From Yponomeuta sedellus (lineage: Eukaryota; Arthropoda; Insecta; Lepidoptera; Yponomeutidae), in assembly GCA_934045075.1 (NCBI GenBank), contig OW203726.1, forward strand, positions 5,217,535 to 5,281,534: a stretch of DNA of 64,000 nucleotides. Reading direction: 5' to 3'. The position numbers were made by a program, and so were the translations under genes. Every line of letters begins with the position of its first letter. The stretch's first letter is position 1. The notes under the pieces are model-generated. The model was not told the DNA's origin and searched no databases. It worked only from the letters and a program-made list of their open reading frames with translations. Shown here piece after piece: positions 45,400 to 55,952 of this stretch.

Positions 45400-45482
45400 C
45401 AGACGAACAATGGCGAGGGACCGCGAAGGATGGCGTGATGTGGAAACGGCCCAGCAGTGGACAGAGGTGGGCTGATGATGAC
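45400..45482 (+). mobile_element. LINE 3'-end fragment (AMARDREGWRD type)
   Basis: The frame reads TMARDREGWRDVETAQQWTE, then VG and stops with a TGATGATGA tail. This is the terminal peptide and microsatellite tail of another RTE-like subfamily. No TSD was recognised. Confidence 0.5.
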
Positions 45483-45569
45483 TAATAACTGATACAGCAG
45501 ACAGCTGGGCTACTGTTCATAAAACTAACATTCATAGCAGATTAGTACAATAATTAGTCTTCCTATCTA

Positions 45570-45952
45570 CAGTCTATTTATTCTTACTTGTCCAATTTAT
45601 TAAACAAGATTCTAACCTTAAAATTGAGATTAGATGCCTAAACTAGACATATTCTCGCAAATTCATGAACTATCATGAACTATGTTTATAAAATTGGCAG
45701 CGTGTTATCTAAAATAGTGTTTCAGGTTACTTCATTTATGGAAATATGGCAGTTTTGGACTAAAAAGTCACAGTTTAAGGGTAGGATCTTGTTTTTTTTA
45801 AAACCCTATTTAGAGGCTAAAAATTTTCACCCATGCCGGGATTCGAACCCGCAACCTCTGGCTATCCGTGCCAGAATCTTGCTTTCTAAATTGGACAAGT
45901 AAGATGCTAGAATCTTGTTTACTAAATTGGATAAGTAAGAATAAATAGACTG
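45570..45952. mobile_element. Family-G MITE, copy 2, with nested family-A SINE
   Basis: This is the same element as at 20371, bounded by TA, but 128 bp longer. A minus-strand family-A SINE (about 45796-45873) sits inside the right inverted repeat. After it the repeat end AGAATCTTG…GGACAAGTAAGA is present twice (about 45874 and 45909), so part of the TIR was duplicated around the insertion. Confidence 0.78.
45796..45873 (-). mobile_element. Family-A SINE inserted in a family-G MITE
   Basis: TTTTAAAACCCTATTTAGAG … CATGCCGGGATTCGAACCCG … CTATCCGTGCCAG. It lies inside the right inverted repeat of the MITE at 45570. Confidence 0.78.
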
Positions 45953-46165
45953 TAGTAGTATCTTACTACTTCAATCTGTACATTAATCGACTGTGCAATG
46001 TGTGTCGAAGTGTCATAGTAAACCATCAATTGTAGTTAGTTCAAAGTATGAATTAGGGCCCTGATTGGGTAGTAGCAGAGAGAATAGATAGACAGATGGA
46101 GAACACTTTATTGTGAAATTACACAGATATGTGGCCCGTTTTAAAATAACAAAAGTCGCAACTTC

Positions 46166-46242
46166 TTCTTCAGGCTACATTATGTAGTCCACTGATGGAC
46201 ATGGCCCTCCCCTAATGTGCGCCGTAGCGCCCTGTCTTCAGC
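46166..46242 (-). mobile_element. Very short RTE LINE 3' end with 13-bp TSD
   Basis: Only the last ~77 bp of the RTE family is present (GCTGAAGACAGGGCGCTACG … AGTGGACTACATAATGTAGC on the minus strand). The duplication AAGTCGCAACTTC sits at 46153-46165 and 46243-46255. It is an extreme 5' truncation. Confidence 0.75.
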
Positions 46243-46951
46243 AAGTCGCAACTTCCAATACATTAATTGTCAAATTCTGCAAAAACGCGTGACACCATGG
46301 CACCACACGTGCCATCGTACTACAGACGTATCCGCGGCGCGATTTGTAGCTTCAATAAATGGATGACAGCTGGATGAATACTGGCAATAGTGGAGACTAC
46401 GAATCTGCAGATGTAGGTTGCAAATTTTAAGGTTAGAGGAAGCACAGATTTTCGACGACGGGAATTGACAAAAAGTGGAGACAACGAATCTAAACAAGCG
46501 GCTGGAAGACGTTTGTCGAGTGATCTAGTGTTATATCCAGCGGTGGATGAATATGGACAAGGATTGGATTACGTAGGTAATCCCTCCACTGTATGGAGTT
46601 GTCTGATTCAGCATACTCAAAACTGTCAGATACCTACATCTTTTGAGGCTATGGAGTCTTCTAGAAAATGCTTAACAGGATAGAGTGGAAAGTTACGTAA
46701 TGCAAGGGCTGGATTGGAATGCCAATGATCCTTCGTCTCACGCTGATCCAAACATGTGATTGTGTGGGACAATACAATAAATTAATTATACTTGTTATCA
46801 ACGCAAACAAACATGACTACTTTAGTGTTGTTAACCCTGAATATCAGAGACCCACTTATGTGTCATATGAACTGTCAAGTGTTTGTGTACGTATTAACTA
46901 GTACAACAACGGATTGAATGGACAAGTGAATGGAATATGTAATTCCTTATA

Positions 46952-47071
46952 CTATTTTTATTTTTAATGCACTAACCCGTGCTAAATACAAATTTAAAAA
47001 CCTATTTAGAGGCTCAAAATTTCACCCATGCCGGCCGGGATTCGAACTCGCAGCCTCTGGCTATCCGTGCC
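46952..47071 (-). mobile_element. Family-A SINE, long 3' form, 9-bp TSD
   Basis: Starts CTATTTTTATTTTTAATGCA and ends in the tRNA-like part at GGCTATCCGTGC. It has a 4-bp CGGC duplication in the B-box region. TTCCTTATA flanks it at 46943-46951 and 47072-47080. Confidence 0.75.
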
Positions 47072-47109
47072 TTCCTTATATTCCTTACAAAAGATTTAGT
47101 AGTTTAGTA

Positions 47110-47316
47110 ACATTTAACGTAACATTTACATACAGTTACATACATTGCTTCTGGCCCCACACTATGATACCCTGTGTCGTGGGAACCAGAAACAACGACA
47201 TCACAAACATGTAAACATCCAAGACCTGAGGTTTTTTTTTGTTCCCAGCCGGGATTCGAACCCGGGACCTCTTGCATGGTAGGTAAATGCGCTACCGCTA
47301 CGCCACAGAGGTCGTT
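47110..47316 (-). mobile_element. Family-B SINE, full length
   Basis: Minus copy: CATTGCTTCTGGCCCCACAC, CATGTAAACATCCAAGACCT, CCGGGATTCGAACCCGGGAC, CTACGCCACAGAGGTCG. Confidence 0.78.
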
Positions 47317-47772
47317 AGTGATTCGAAATGTTTCGGGGCTGTGTGCCTATCAATTACAGTAGGTACCTGCATCGTGAATCGTTCGAATATCTGCCTTGGG
47401 AAGACTTGAATAACTTCTCATTTCTTAATTGAGCAATTTTAAAAGTAAATATTTTTTCATTAAAGCAGTTTAGTAGAGTTAAACAAGTGCGAATAGGACT
47501 CGCGACCCAAAGGGTTCTGAACAAAACAGTAAGCATTAAAAAATTTACTAACATAAACGATTTTCAGATTTTATTAACTTTGTGCTGTGGTTGGTGTGTG
47601 TGGTGGAAGGTTGAATTTTTCACAACTTCGAGGGTCTTTTGTTTTTGGCAAATCACCAAATTATATAGCTGTATCTTGTCCTGAAAAAACACCAACGGAC
47701 AGACGGACGAACAACAAAGTGGTCAATATGGGTTCCATTTATTTCATTGAGGTACGGAACCCCAAAACTTTA

Positions 47773-48162
47773 CAATCATCATCAACCCATTATGTCCCAA
47801 CCAAGGGGCATGGGTATCTTCCCTGAGGAAGGTATGGCCATACTTCACAATGGGGGCCAAGTCCGGATTGGTAGAGGCTTGCAAGAACCACTACATGGTC
47901 TTACTATCTGAAGTTTTCAGGCCGTCCTAAGGCCGCTGACTTTGCTTAACGACTGCCATCTATCGACGGCAGCCGGCACCAACTGCTTAACACCGTGCAA
48001 GGCACGTTGCAAAGCACGGAACCGCGCGGATAAATGCCACTAGCGTTAGTCATAGATGGTCACCCATCCATGCAATGAATGCACCTTATGTTGCTTAACC
48101 TTCGTTATGTTATGTGATCGCACCTTTACGGCACTCAGGCAGCCGGGGCTACGAGCGATTAT
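47773..48162 (-). mobile_element. Family-C SINE, subfamily 2, full length
   Basis: From CATCATCAACCCATTATGTC to GCAGCCGGGGCTACGAGCGA. The minus strand has AAGGTTAAGCAACATAAGG and GGATGGGTGACCATCTATGA. A GCACGTTGCAAAGCACG duplication sits between body and head. Confidence 0.75.
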
Positions 48163-48597
48163 AATATCAACTGTTTATCATGATTATTGCACGTTTGTTT
48201 ATTATTATAATAAACCCGCACTCAGTTACCAGTGTGGGCTTATTATCGATTTATATCTGTTTTAATCTCTTACAAATAGCGCCTATTTATTTGTTGATGG
48301 CTTTTCAAAAGATTAGTATCACTCGCCGACCACTCAACTCTTACAGATGAGATTAGTAGTCGGTCCTTTATCAGACACTTTTAAGTTATACAGTTTTCTA
48401 CAATCGGAAATATCTTTTGGTTGTTCTTTGTTCACACGCTGTTTTTGCCCGACTCTGGCGCAGGTTACAAGAGGATAATATTATGGTTGACTATTGTGTA
48501 TGGCTTAGGTTCGCTGGTAGATAATGCCAGGTAAGACTAAGCTCGCCAGTGCACTGTTTTACGCAATAAAGATTTTTTAATCTTTATATTATTAACT

Positions 48598-48781
48598 TCC
48601 AACTGAGCTAATGGGCAACTCACCGGCATCAGTGAAATTTCGAACCTCTTTACAATATTCGCTGTATTACGTACAGGCAACGACAAAGCGCGCAAAGGAA
48701 AGAGCGCTGGCACGGATAGCCAGAGGTCGCGGGTTCGAATCCCGGCATGGATGGAATTTTTAGCCTCTAAATAGGGTTTTA
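48598..48781 (+). mobile_element. Family-A SINE with 5'-inverted structure
   Basis: The left part is the 5' half inverted (AACTTCCAACTGAGCTAATG … TATTACGTACAGGCAACGAC). The right part is the 3' half in normal orientation (GGAAAGAGCGCTGGCACGGA … TTAGCCTCTAAATAGGGTTT). The break falls inside the tRNA-like head. This is the arrangement produced by twin priming. Confidence 0.75.
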
Positions 48782-49060
48782 AATGAGTTCAACAACAAAA
48801 ATAAAAAAAGACTAAAGAAATCTGGAAGACAATTTACTAACAACCCTACTGCTAAGGACCCACATTCAACAATGTTTGATCCCGGGTAGTTAATGTCCAG
48901 CAGTCGTGTTAAAAATAGCCAACAGACAATTTTTAACCGACTCCGGCGCAGCTCAAAGGAAGAATAATGTATTTTTTATTACAGTTGTTACACAAAATTA
49001 CTGACGTCATAACATCGTAGGTAGGAGTATGTTGCAACTCGATACCAGCTAATTTATCTA

Positions 49061-49303
49061 CAGTCTATTGTCCAATTTAGTAAACAAGATTCTAACCTTA
49101 AAATTGAGATTAGATGCCTAAACTAGACATTCATTTTCTCGCAAATTCGTGAACTATCATGTTTATAAAATTGGCAGCGTGTTATCTAAAAGAGTGTTCC
49201 AGGTTACTTCATTTATGGAAATATGGCAGTTTTGGACTAAAAAGTCACAGTTTAAGGGTAGAATCTTGTTTACTAAATTGGACAAGTAAGAATAAATAGA
49301 CTG
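49061..49303. mobile_element. Family-G MITE, copy 3
   Basis: It has the same ends (CAGTCTATT…AATAGACTG) and TA duplications at 49059-49060 and 49304-49305. The left TIR lacks about 12 bp after CAGTCTATT. A family-D repeat begins immediately to its right. Confidence 0.78.
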
Positions 49304-49312
49304 TATGTTGAT

Positions 49313-49555
49313 GTTGTTAGGACACAAACCGGGGGGGGACAGCAGCGCCCCCTGCAGTACAATTCCACCGAACTGCGATCCCCAACCCGCATGCCCAGCG
49401 TGGGGATTATGGGCATTACCACAGAACATAATTTTATGTTCTGTGGGCATTACCCCCTAATGATGTCCCAACGTTGCGCTATGGCGCTCATTAGGGGAGG
49501 GCTAGATGGCCAGCAGTGGACTAGTATAGCCTGACGACGACGACGACGATGTTCT
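49313..49555 (+). mobile_element. Family-D repeat with a small fold-back insertion
   Basis: 5'-truncated copy from about AGGACACAAACCGGG to CCTGACGACGACGACGAT. Inside it, a 24-bp palindrome (ACAGAACATAAT and its complement) lies between two GGGCATTACC repeats at about 49409-49454. An imperfect GATGTTSTTA duplication flanks it. Confidence 0.72.
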
Positions 49556-49914
49556 TAAGAAGAACATTTTGAAAAGGGTATAACCACAGATTCCAGATAC
49601 ATAGGTGTTTTCCGTTTCATTCAGCTGTTTGGGTGTAATGTTTTTCAATACAAGAAATACATTCTAGCAACAGCTAAGTACGGACAGTGAGCGGACCAAT
49701 GCATATGGCCCGATGTTTGGACGATGCTCTATGGGTGCGGATGATAAAGGACTGTGAGAGATTGCATTAATTAGGGAGAAAGGCTTATAAAAAAAACATT
49801 ATTTCAGACAATAAAAATACATACCCATAGGCGTTAAAACGTTCAAGCGGTCAATTTTACTCTGTCTTTGTGGTATTACGTTACTTATAAGATATATATT
49901 CACACAGGAGGACC

Positions 49915-50223
49915 TGAGTGCTTAGTGCGAGTTTGACAGATCCTATCGAATAACTTTACTACCGCGTTAATCGAGCATTGAGTAGTGAGTATGAGTAAGT
50001 TAACCGTTCGAACTGGCAAAACGCTGTCACAGTACAACTTGCACTCGCGTTTATACGTGTTTTGGCTGGTAAACGTGTTCACTTCTCAATGTAAACAATT
50101 ACAACTCGCACTCAGCAATTTTTATTTCCATACTTGACGCTAGGTGGCGCTTCCTCGATGCCATAGAAATATGAGTTTACGTTAACGCGATCGAGTAGTT
50201 AAAAAACTCGCACTAAGCACTCA
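49915..50223. mobile_element. MITE with GAGTGCTTAGTGCGAGTTT ends, complete copy
   Basis: Left end CCTGAGTGCTTAGTGCGAGT is inverted at the right end (ACTCGCACTAAGCACTCAGG). The interior includes TTCGAACTGGCAAAACGCTG and GCTAGGTGGCGCTTCCTCGA. No clear TSD was seen. A second, 3'-incomplete copy is at 7189-7440. Confidence 0.65.
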
Positions 50224-50742
50224 GGAACGCGGAACTTGAACGTTTTCTGTCTGATAGAACCCTAAGGTCCTAGAAAGAGTGATTTAAAATACTTGTACTT
50301 ACTTATATTCAGCAACATCAACAGGATTCATCGTTTATCTATGTTTGTTTACTTCAATGAAAGTTTGCCCTGTAAATTGCAATACACTAAAGTGTTTTTT
50401 CGGACGTATTACACGTTTATCATGTGACCGCGTCGTTTACAGTCACGCCTAGGGCTGTCACCTTTAAAAAAGTCGGGCCCAGACCTAAGTAACCAGAATT
50501 CACTTTCGGGGTCTGCTACCCCTTGCTGGTACCGCACACGAGAGTCAGCCAGGGTCGAACGACGACCCGCGATCACTACCCGGCGGTAACCGCCCCAACG
50601 TTGGGGTTTTAGTCAGTCAGTTAGCCGCCCCAAGTTTAGGCTGAGTAACCTACTCGAGTTAGGGACAGTAGGAAGATAGATTAGACATAGTGTGTAGTAA
50701 TTAGGTTCGGTTCTGTATTTAAGCATGATTAATAAACATTTG

Positions 50743-51044
50743 CTCATCGAGCTACGGAGAGAGCTATGCTCGGAGTTTCTCTGAAGGATAGGATTCGTAT
50801 CGAATGCATCCGACAGAGAACCAAAGTTATTGACATAGCTCAGAGAATCAGCAAGCTGAAGTGGCAGTTGACTGGTCATATCTCGCGAAGAACCGACAAC
50901 CGTGTTCTTGAGTGGAGACCGCGACTCGGCAAACGTAGTGTAGGACGCTGGATGCGGCAAGCTGAACACAGGGCGCTATGGCGCTCATTACGGGAGGGCT
51001 ATTTCCAGCAGTGGACTAAATAATATAGCCTGAAGAAGAAGAAG
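50743..51044 (+). mobile_element. 5'-truncated RTE LINE tail with 12-bp TSD
   Basis: The open frame reads ATERAMLGVSLKDRIRIECI, then IDIAQRISKLKWQLTGHISR, EWRPRLGKRSVGR and ALWRSLREGYFQQWTK, the C-terminal end of an RTE reverse transcriptase. A short internal deletion removes the segment between GR and WMRQAE relative to the copy at 52479. The tail is CTGAAGAAGAAGAAG. Identical AATAAACATTTG flanks it at 50731-50742 and 51045-51056, showing a target-primed insertion. Confidence 0.8.
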
Positions 51045-51286
51045 AATAAACATTTGTATCCCGATGATTAATAATCCCGAGCTTATCAAACCCTGCACGC
51101 ATCTCCAGTAGGGTAGGTAGGTCGTTGAGATAGTGCAACGAGCAGAGGCACTTCCACGCACCTACTCGTCATAGGTGTGATGGTGTGATGTGATAAAGTG
51201 TTCTCTATCTACCTACAGTCGACAGCAAATCGTCTATTACATTCGGTCATACCGATACCTTCGCAACCTTGCAAGAAAAATGTAAA

Positions 51287-51459
51287 AATGTCGCTGCCTG
51301 TAGGTACGTAATACAGAGAGTATTGGAAAGAGGTTCGAAATTTCGCTGATGCCAGTGGTCGCCTATCGGCTCAGTTGGGAGAGCGCTAGCACGGTTAGCC
51401 AGAGGTCGCGGGTTCGATTCCTGGCATGGGTGGAATTTTTAGCCTCTAAATAGATTTTT
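51287..51459 (+). mobile_element. Family-A SINE, full length, 11-bp TSD
   Basis: Starts AATGTCGCTGCCTGTAGGTA, then GGTTCGAAATTTCGCTGATG, A-box-like ATCGGCTCAGTTGG, B-box GGGTTCGATTCC, and the tail TAGCCTCTAAATAGATTTTT. AAAAATGTAAA is at 51276-51286 and 51460-51470. This defines the 173-bp unit. Confidence 0.83.
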
Positions 51460-51559
51460 AAAAATGTAAAGGTAGACATGAACCAAGCAAGCCGACAAGA
51501 CAAGCAAATCGACGGCACATCCACCCCTATGTGCACGATTTATCCTGTTTCACGAATTT

Positions 51560-51873
51560 ACATACGGTGCGTTCAGTGCATGGATGGGTGACCGTCCATG
51601 AGTAACGCTAGTGGCATTTTTCCGAGCGCATCCGAGCTTCCCAAGACACGTTAAGCAGTTGATGCCGGCTGCTGTTGATAAATGGCAGTCCTTAAGCCAA
51701 GTCAGAGGCCTTAGAGCGGCTTGGAAACTTTTGACAGCAAGACCAGCCACTAGTCTTGCAAGTCTCCACCAATCCGGACTAGGCCCCCGTGGTGGAGTAC
51801 GGCCTATACCTTCCTCATGGAAGATACCCATGCCCCACTGGTCTCTTCCACTGGGGACCATTCTTTATGTTAA
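51560..51873 (+). mobile_element. Family-C SINE, subfamily 2, 5'-truncated
   Basis: Starts within the head at GCGTTCAGTGCATGGATGGG TGACCGTCC, keeps box C, and runs through TTAAGCAGTTGATGCCGGCT to GCCCCACTGG…TGGGGACCA. Confidence 0.72.
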
Positions 51874-52478
51874 GACCTGTTCTGTACCACATGAACTTGA
51901 ATTTGGGACATAATGCCATTCGTGAAATTGGGATCTCATTGAGAAGTATCTAATTTTTGTATCTAAGTCCCACTAAGTCCCTGTTTCATTCTAGTTAATG
52001 TTTAGCAGTCGGGTTGTTGGTTATTTTTTTCTTAGTTTTTTGCAACTTATTCAACATTTTTTTCCGGTAAAAACAACAAAAATGTGCGGTAGGTAAATAA
52101 ACAACAAAAATACCTACCTATCTAAAAGCGTCTTCAAAATCTCTAGGTCAGACTTCTGTTATAAGTGGCAGCCCTATTAGCGGCTCCTTACATCGCTTAC
52201 CGTAACAAGTCTTACATACGAGCAAAGACAAGTCATTATTAGTTTTGTGGCTAATGTGTCAAGTGATTAATTTGACAGCACGAGGCGACCGGAAAAGGCT
52301 CGGTGACTGACGAAGATAAATTATAGCCCCTGGAAAAATATAGGTACACCTTGACGTTTGGGTTGTTTGAGAGTCATATCAAAATTACGTGTCTTATCTA
52401 TCTGAATACGCTAGGCAGATGTTTTTTTTAAAGGCATTTGTGTTGCATTTTCCAAAAAATTCTCTCCACCAATAGGTC

Positions 52479-52770
52479 TTCTTCTTCTTCAGGCTATATT
52501 ATGTAGTCCACTGCTGGAAATAGCCCTCCCCTAATGAGCGCCATAGCGCCCTGTCTTCAGCTTGCCGCATCCAGCATCTGCCGGCAGTTTTTCGCAGATC
52601 GTCATCCCACCTGGTCGAAGGGCGTCCTACACCACGTTTGTCGAGTCGCGGTCTCCACTCAAGATCACGTTTACTCCAACGGTTGTCGATTCTTCGCGAG
52701 ATATGGCCAGCCCACTGCCACTTCAGCTTGCTGATTCTCTGAGCTATGTCGATAACTTGGTTCTTTGTCG
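52479..52770 (-). mobile_element. 5'-truncated RTE LINE tail with 8-bp TSD
   Basis: The minus-strand frame (stop at 52499) reads QVIDIAQRISKLKWQWAGHI, SRRIDNRWSKRDLEWRPRLD, then GVGRPSTRWDDDLRKTAGRC and ALWRSLGEGYFQQWTT. It ends in a GAAGAAGAAG tail at about 52479-52490. AATAGGTC is duplicated at 52471-52478 and 52771-52778. This is the best-preserved C-terminus of this RTE subfamily in the window. Confidence 0.8.
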
Positions 52771-52858
52771 AATAGGTCATATCAAAAATATTTCAATGGA
52801 CTCGGAACGGAAAGACCCAGGTGCGATACCAGTGCGGGAATGTAGGTACAAATGACTA

Positions 52859-53030
52859 AAGCCGCGTTTTCACGTTCTTAGTACGCTCGGTCCGAGTGCG
52901 CCGTCCGAGTAAACTAATGCTTCTGATTGGCTATTTTGGTGTTGTCACGAAAAACCGTCCAATCAGGAGCATTAGTTTACTCGGATGGCGTACTCGGTCC
53001 GAGCGTACTAAGACCGTAAAAACCTGGCCT
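52859..53030. mobile_element. Palindromic MITE, 172 bp, TA duplication
   Basis: The two halves are inverted copies over about 70 bp each (CTTAGTACGCTCGGTCCGAG … GAGTAAACTAATGC), leaving a short centre. TA is present at 52857-52858 and 53031-53032. The family was not identified; a TA duplication fits Tc1/mariner-type transposition. Confidence 0.6.
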
Positions 53031-53044
53031 TAGTTTTCAAAGTT

Positions 53045-53200
53045 GTGTACATTTTTTAAAGTTAGATTGTGGCAATAACACTCGCTAACGGTGAACGAAA
53101 CTGCGCTGCGCTTCAAATTTCGAAACCGCTATGGTCACGTGTGTAATTAAGCCCATACTCTCTCTGAGGGAAGGCCTGTGCCTTGGAGAAGGACGTTTAA
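53045..53200 (+). mobile_element. Family-F SINE, 3' half
   Basis: AACACTCGCTAACGGTGAAC … GTGTAATTAAGCCCATACTC TCTCTGAGGGAAGGCCTGTG. Confidence 0.6.
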
Positions 53201-53204
53201 ACAT

Positions 53205-53545
53205 AACATGACATAACCTCACGCCTGTATCCCAGAGGGGTAGGCAGAGACGACTGCCACTTGCCACGATCCTGACAGATCACCTTCGCTTCCACTCTTT
53301 GCCCGTGGTACGGTTAAGTCGTCCGGTCAACCGGACCACGAAAAAATAATATTTTCCATGGTACAGTTGGCCGGACTACGGAAGATATTTTTTGCCGTAG
53401 TCCTGTTGACCGGACCACGGAAGATCTAGTTTAAACTTTTTATCAGTTTGCGCTTCATCAACGTATGAACGTTGATGAAGTCGTTGCATGCACGCACTCC
53501 GGTTCCGGGGTCTTTTTATCTTCCCCTTTGCTATTTGGACGTTTA
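53205..53545 (-). repeat. Family-H repeat split by a short-repeat insertion
   Basis: The two parts, AACATGACATAACCTCACGC CTGTATCCC … and TCAACGTATGAACGTTGATG AAGTCGTTGCATG …, correspond to adjacent parts of the copy at 45115. Between them, about 53315-53440, lies a small array built on GGTCAACCGGACCACG / GTCCTGTTGACCGGACCACG. Confidence 0.6.
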
Positions 53546-54407
53546 TAGGCTACAAAAAAAAAAAATCTCTCCACCTGATTCGAACCTAGCCATTAGTAGC
53601 TAGGCGAAGCGGTATGTGCGCGCCGCAAGTCCTTTCTTATGATAGACGGTAAAGCGTTACTTACTCTTTTATTCTTCTTCAACCTGTGTGCTGAGTGTAT
53701 TTGCTGAGTGCTAATGCATGCTATTTATTTCGGTCTTAGGTTTTCCGAATCCAATCTTTTCCTGCCACATTAGAGGTCTGGACACCTTGGTCTCCAGACG
53801 ATTTTATACGGGCGCAGACGTGCAGGCAGGCAACTAATGAGAAGGGCTGACGAAGCGGTAGATACAAATTATTACGTAAGTGTTATAGTCTAAATAAATG
53901 GCATTTTTAATCAGTAAAAAATTACATAACCGCGCTCTCAAACCAGATCTCAGCGTGTACCTATAATAACTTAATATCTAACATACTCATAAAAAGTAGG
54001 TATGTATTTATTTATTATGGAATGCCAACAGGCTATATATCAACCAATACACTAGTAATAAGTTTACGTTAACTTGTAAATTGCTTGTAAGCCTACTCAG
54101 CATTGTGACCATATTCCCTTAAAGTACAATGAAATGTGCTGCTGCCCTTAATTTTTTCACCTTTCTACAATCAACCGTCAAGCCGAGGGGACACCCTACA
54201 CAGAAAATTACGCTTCAAGGCCTAATATTTCGCAAACGGATCCCTAAATCGCAAAATGGTTTCCGGACAGTCACAATACTTTGAGCGACCATTCCAACGA
54301 TGCCCCATAGTACATCAACAAATGAGGGATGCATTTTTTTATGGTGGGCGATAAAAAAATGCATCCCCCATTTGGTGCAGGAGAAAGAAATTATTTTTAA
54401 ACATTTT
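53546..54407. other. No recognised features
   Basis: AT-rich DNA; GATTCGAACCTAGCC at 53578 resembles a tRNA-type B box but no head was found around it. Confidence 0.45.
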
Positions 54408-54415
54408 ATCCTACC

Positions 54416-54545
54416 TCCACCAACCCGGACTTGGCCCCGTTGGTGGCGTATGGCCTAACCTACCTGCGATACGGTACGGTCGTATCAATACGGTCTCCGG
54501 AAGAGACCCATGCCAGCAGTGAGGACATACAAAAGGGTTGATATC
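54416..54545 (+). mobile_element. Family-C SINE, 5'-truncated, 8-bp TSD
   Basis: Starts TCCACCAACCCGGACTTGGC and ends CATACAAAAGGGTTGATATC. It has a small internal insertion (GGTACGGTCGTATCAATACG). ATCCTACC is at 54408-54415 and 54546-54553. Confidence 0.75.
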
Positions 54546-54981
54546 ATCCTACCGTTTTATCGGCGTGATTAATAAGAAGAGTAAGAATATATCAATTTTA
54601 TTATAACATCTTACATTAAGTATATATCGTAGGTACGTTACGAAAGTTCAAGATAATAATTACAGGTAAGTAATGGTAATGTATGACGAAATGTATATTT
54701 ATTACTATGACACGTCGAAAATCAAACTAGGTCACCTGTACTAGATTTTCGACGCCAACTTTAAGTTTATGATTAGTCTGGCACACATTAATATTAGACA
54801 ATTAAGTTATTAAGCAACCAAAACAAAACATCACTATCTTGTTTACAATACAGGTCTAGAACCTAGTGGTTATTCTAATTAAGTACAAGCGAAAGTTAAA
54901 CATGGTATTGTTGGTATCTTATAGCTTATGTAGGCAAAACTAGACATAGAACTTAAAAATAGCACGGGAAGAAGGAAAAAG

Positions 54982-55209
54982 CTGTGTGGAGCACCATCCC
55001 AAATTCTTCCCGCGGGTGTCGTAAAAGGCGACTAAGGGACACAATCCGGGGGTGGGCAGCAGCGCCCCCTGCAGTACAATTTCACCAAACTGCGATCCCC
55101 AACCCGCATGCCCAGCGTGGGGATTATGGGCATCGCCCCCCAATGATGGCAAAACCATGCGCTATGGCGCTCATTAGGGGAGCCTTTAATATAGCCTGAA
55201 GAAGTAAGA
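54982..55209 (+). mobile_element. Family-D repeat with 12-bp TSD
   Basis: From CTGTGTGGAGCACCATCCCA to GGCGCTCATTAGGGGAGCCT and GCCTGAAGAAGTA. AGAAGGAAAAAG is at 54970-54981 and 55210-55221. It ends in the RTE-like GAAGAA tail. Confidence 0.8.
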
Positions 55210-55221
55210 AGAAGGAAAAAG

Positions 55222-55625
55222 ACCCGACTCGACCCGGTATGTCACTGGTACCGTGGCAGAACAGGAAGCCGCTAGTTGGGGACGAGACCTGATTGACACA
55301 CGTTGACACACTGGTGTCTTCCCATGTCACGCACACTAGCAGGTTCGCGGGCGCGACGGCGACTATGCCAGAAGGCCTCAAACGCAAATACTCTGTCCTG
55401 AGGGACAGCTACCTATTAGCGCAGTTTGGGGTCGAGACGATAGGTCCGTGGGAGCCCGAGGCACGTTAATTTCAAAAAGAAATATCGAAGCGCCTCATCG
55501 ACTCACCAGGCGACCCAGGAGCTGGTAGCTACCTCGGCAAGCGCATCGAACTGGCCATTCAGAGGGATGCTGCCAGCGTCCTGGGAACTCTCCCCAGCGG
55601 CAGGGGTGTAGACTTTTAATAGCTT
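55222..55625 (+). pseudogene. LINE-type C-terminal domain, degenerate copy
   Basis: A frame at about 55306-55464 reads VDTLVSSHVTHTSRFAGATA, then MPEGLKRKYSVLRDSYLLAQ and FGVETIGPWEPEAR before a TAA. The same frame continues after the stop with FQKEISKRLIDSPGDPGAGS, YLGKRIELAIQRDAASVLGT and LPSGRG. Order and wording match the post-RT C-terminal region of a metazoan retroelement family; the closely related remnant at 1768 shows the same YL-QRI-LA-QR motif. No RT core is present. A family-D repeat with a 12-bp TSD has inserted at its left border (54982-55209). Confidence 0.65.
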
Positions 55626-55719
55626 ATTTTGTAAATATGAAAATACTGCTAACTTAATTAGTAATAGTTGAGATATCTGTATATTGTTAGAGTTTTTAGA
55701 ACTAAACTAAATAATTATG

Positions 55720-55952
55720 ATTATACTATTTTTATTTTAATGCACTAACCCGTGCTAAGGAACAAATTTAAAACCTATTTAGAGGCTAAAAATTTCACCC
55801 ATGCCGGGATTCGAACCCGCAACCTCTGGCTATCCGTGCCAGCGCTCTACCAATTGATAGAGCTCAATTGGTAGAGCGCTGGCACGGATAGCCAGAGGTT
55901 GCGGGTTCGAATCCCGGCATGGGTGAAAAATTTTTAGCCTCTAAATAGGTTT
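55720..55952 (-). mobile_element. Family-A SINE, head-to-head inverted dimer, 12-bp TSD
   Basis: A minus copy with the long 3' end (from ATTATACTATTTTTATTTTA) meets a plus copy at the head. Arms 55774-55857 and 55864-55949 are inverted copies with a 6-bp centre (TAGAGC). TAAATAATTATG occurs at 55708-55719 and 55953-55964, bracketing the whole dimer. Confidence 0.82.
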
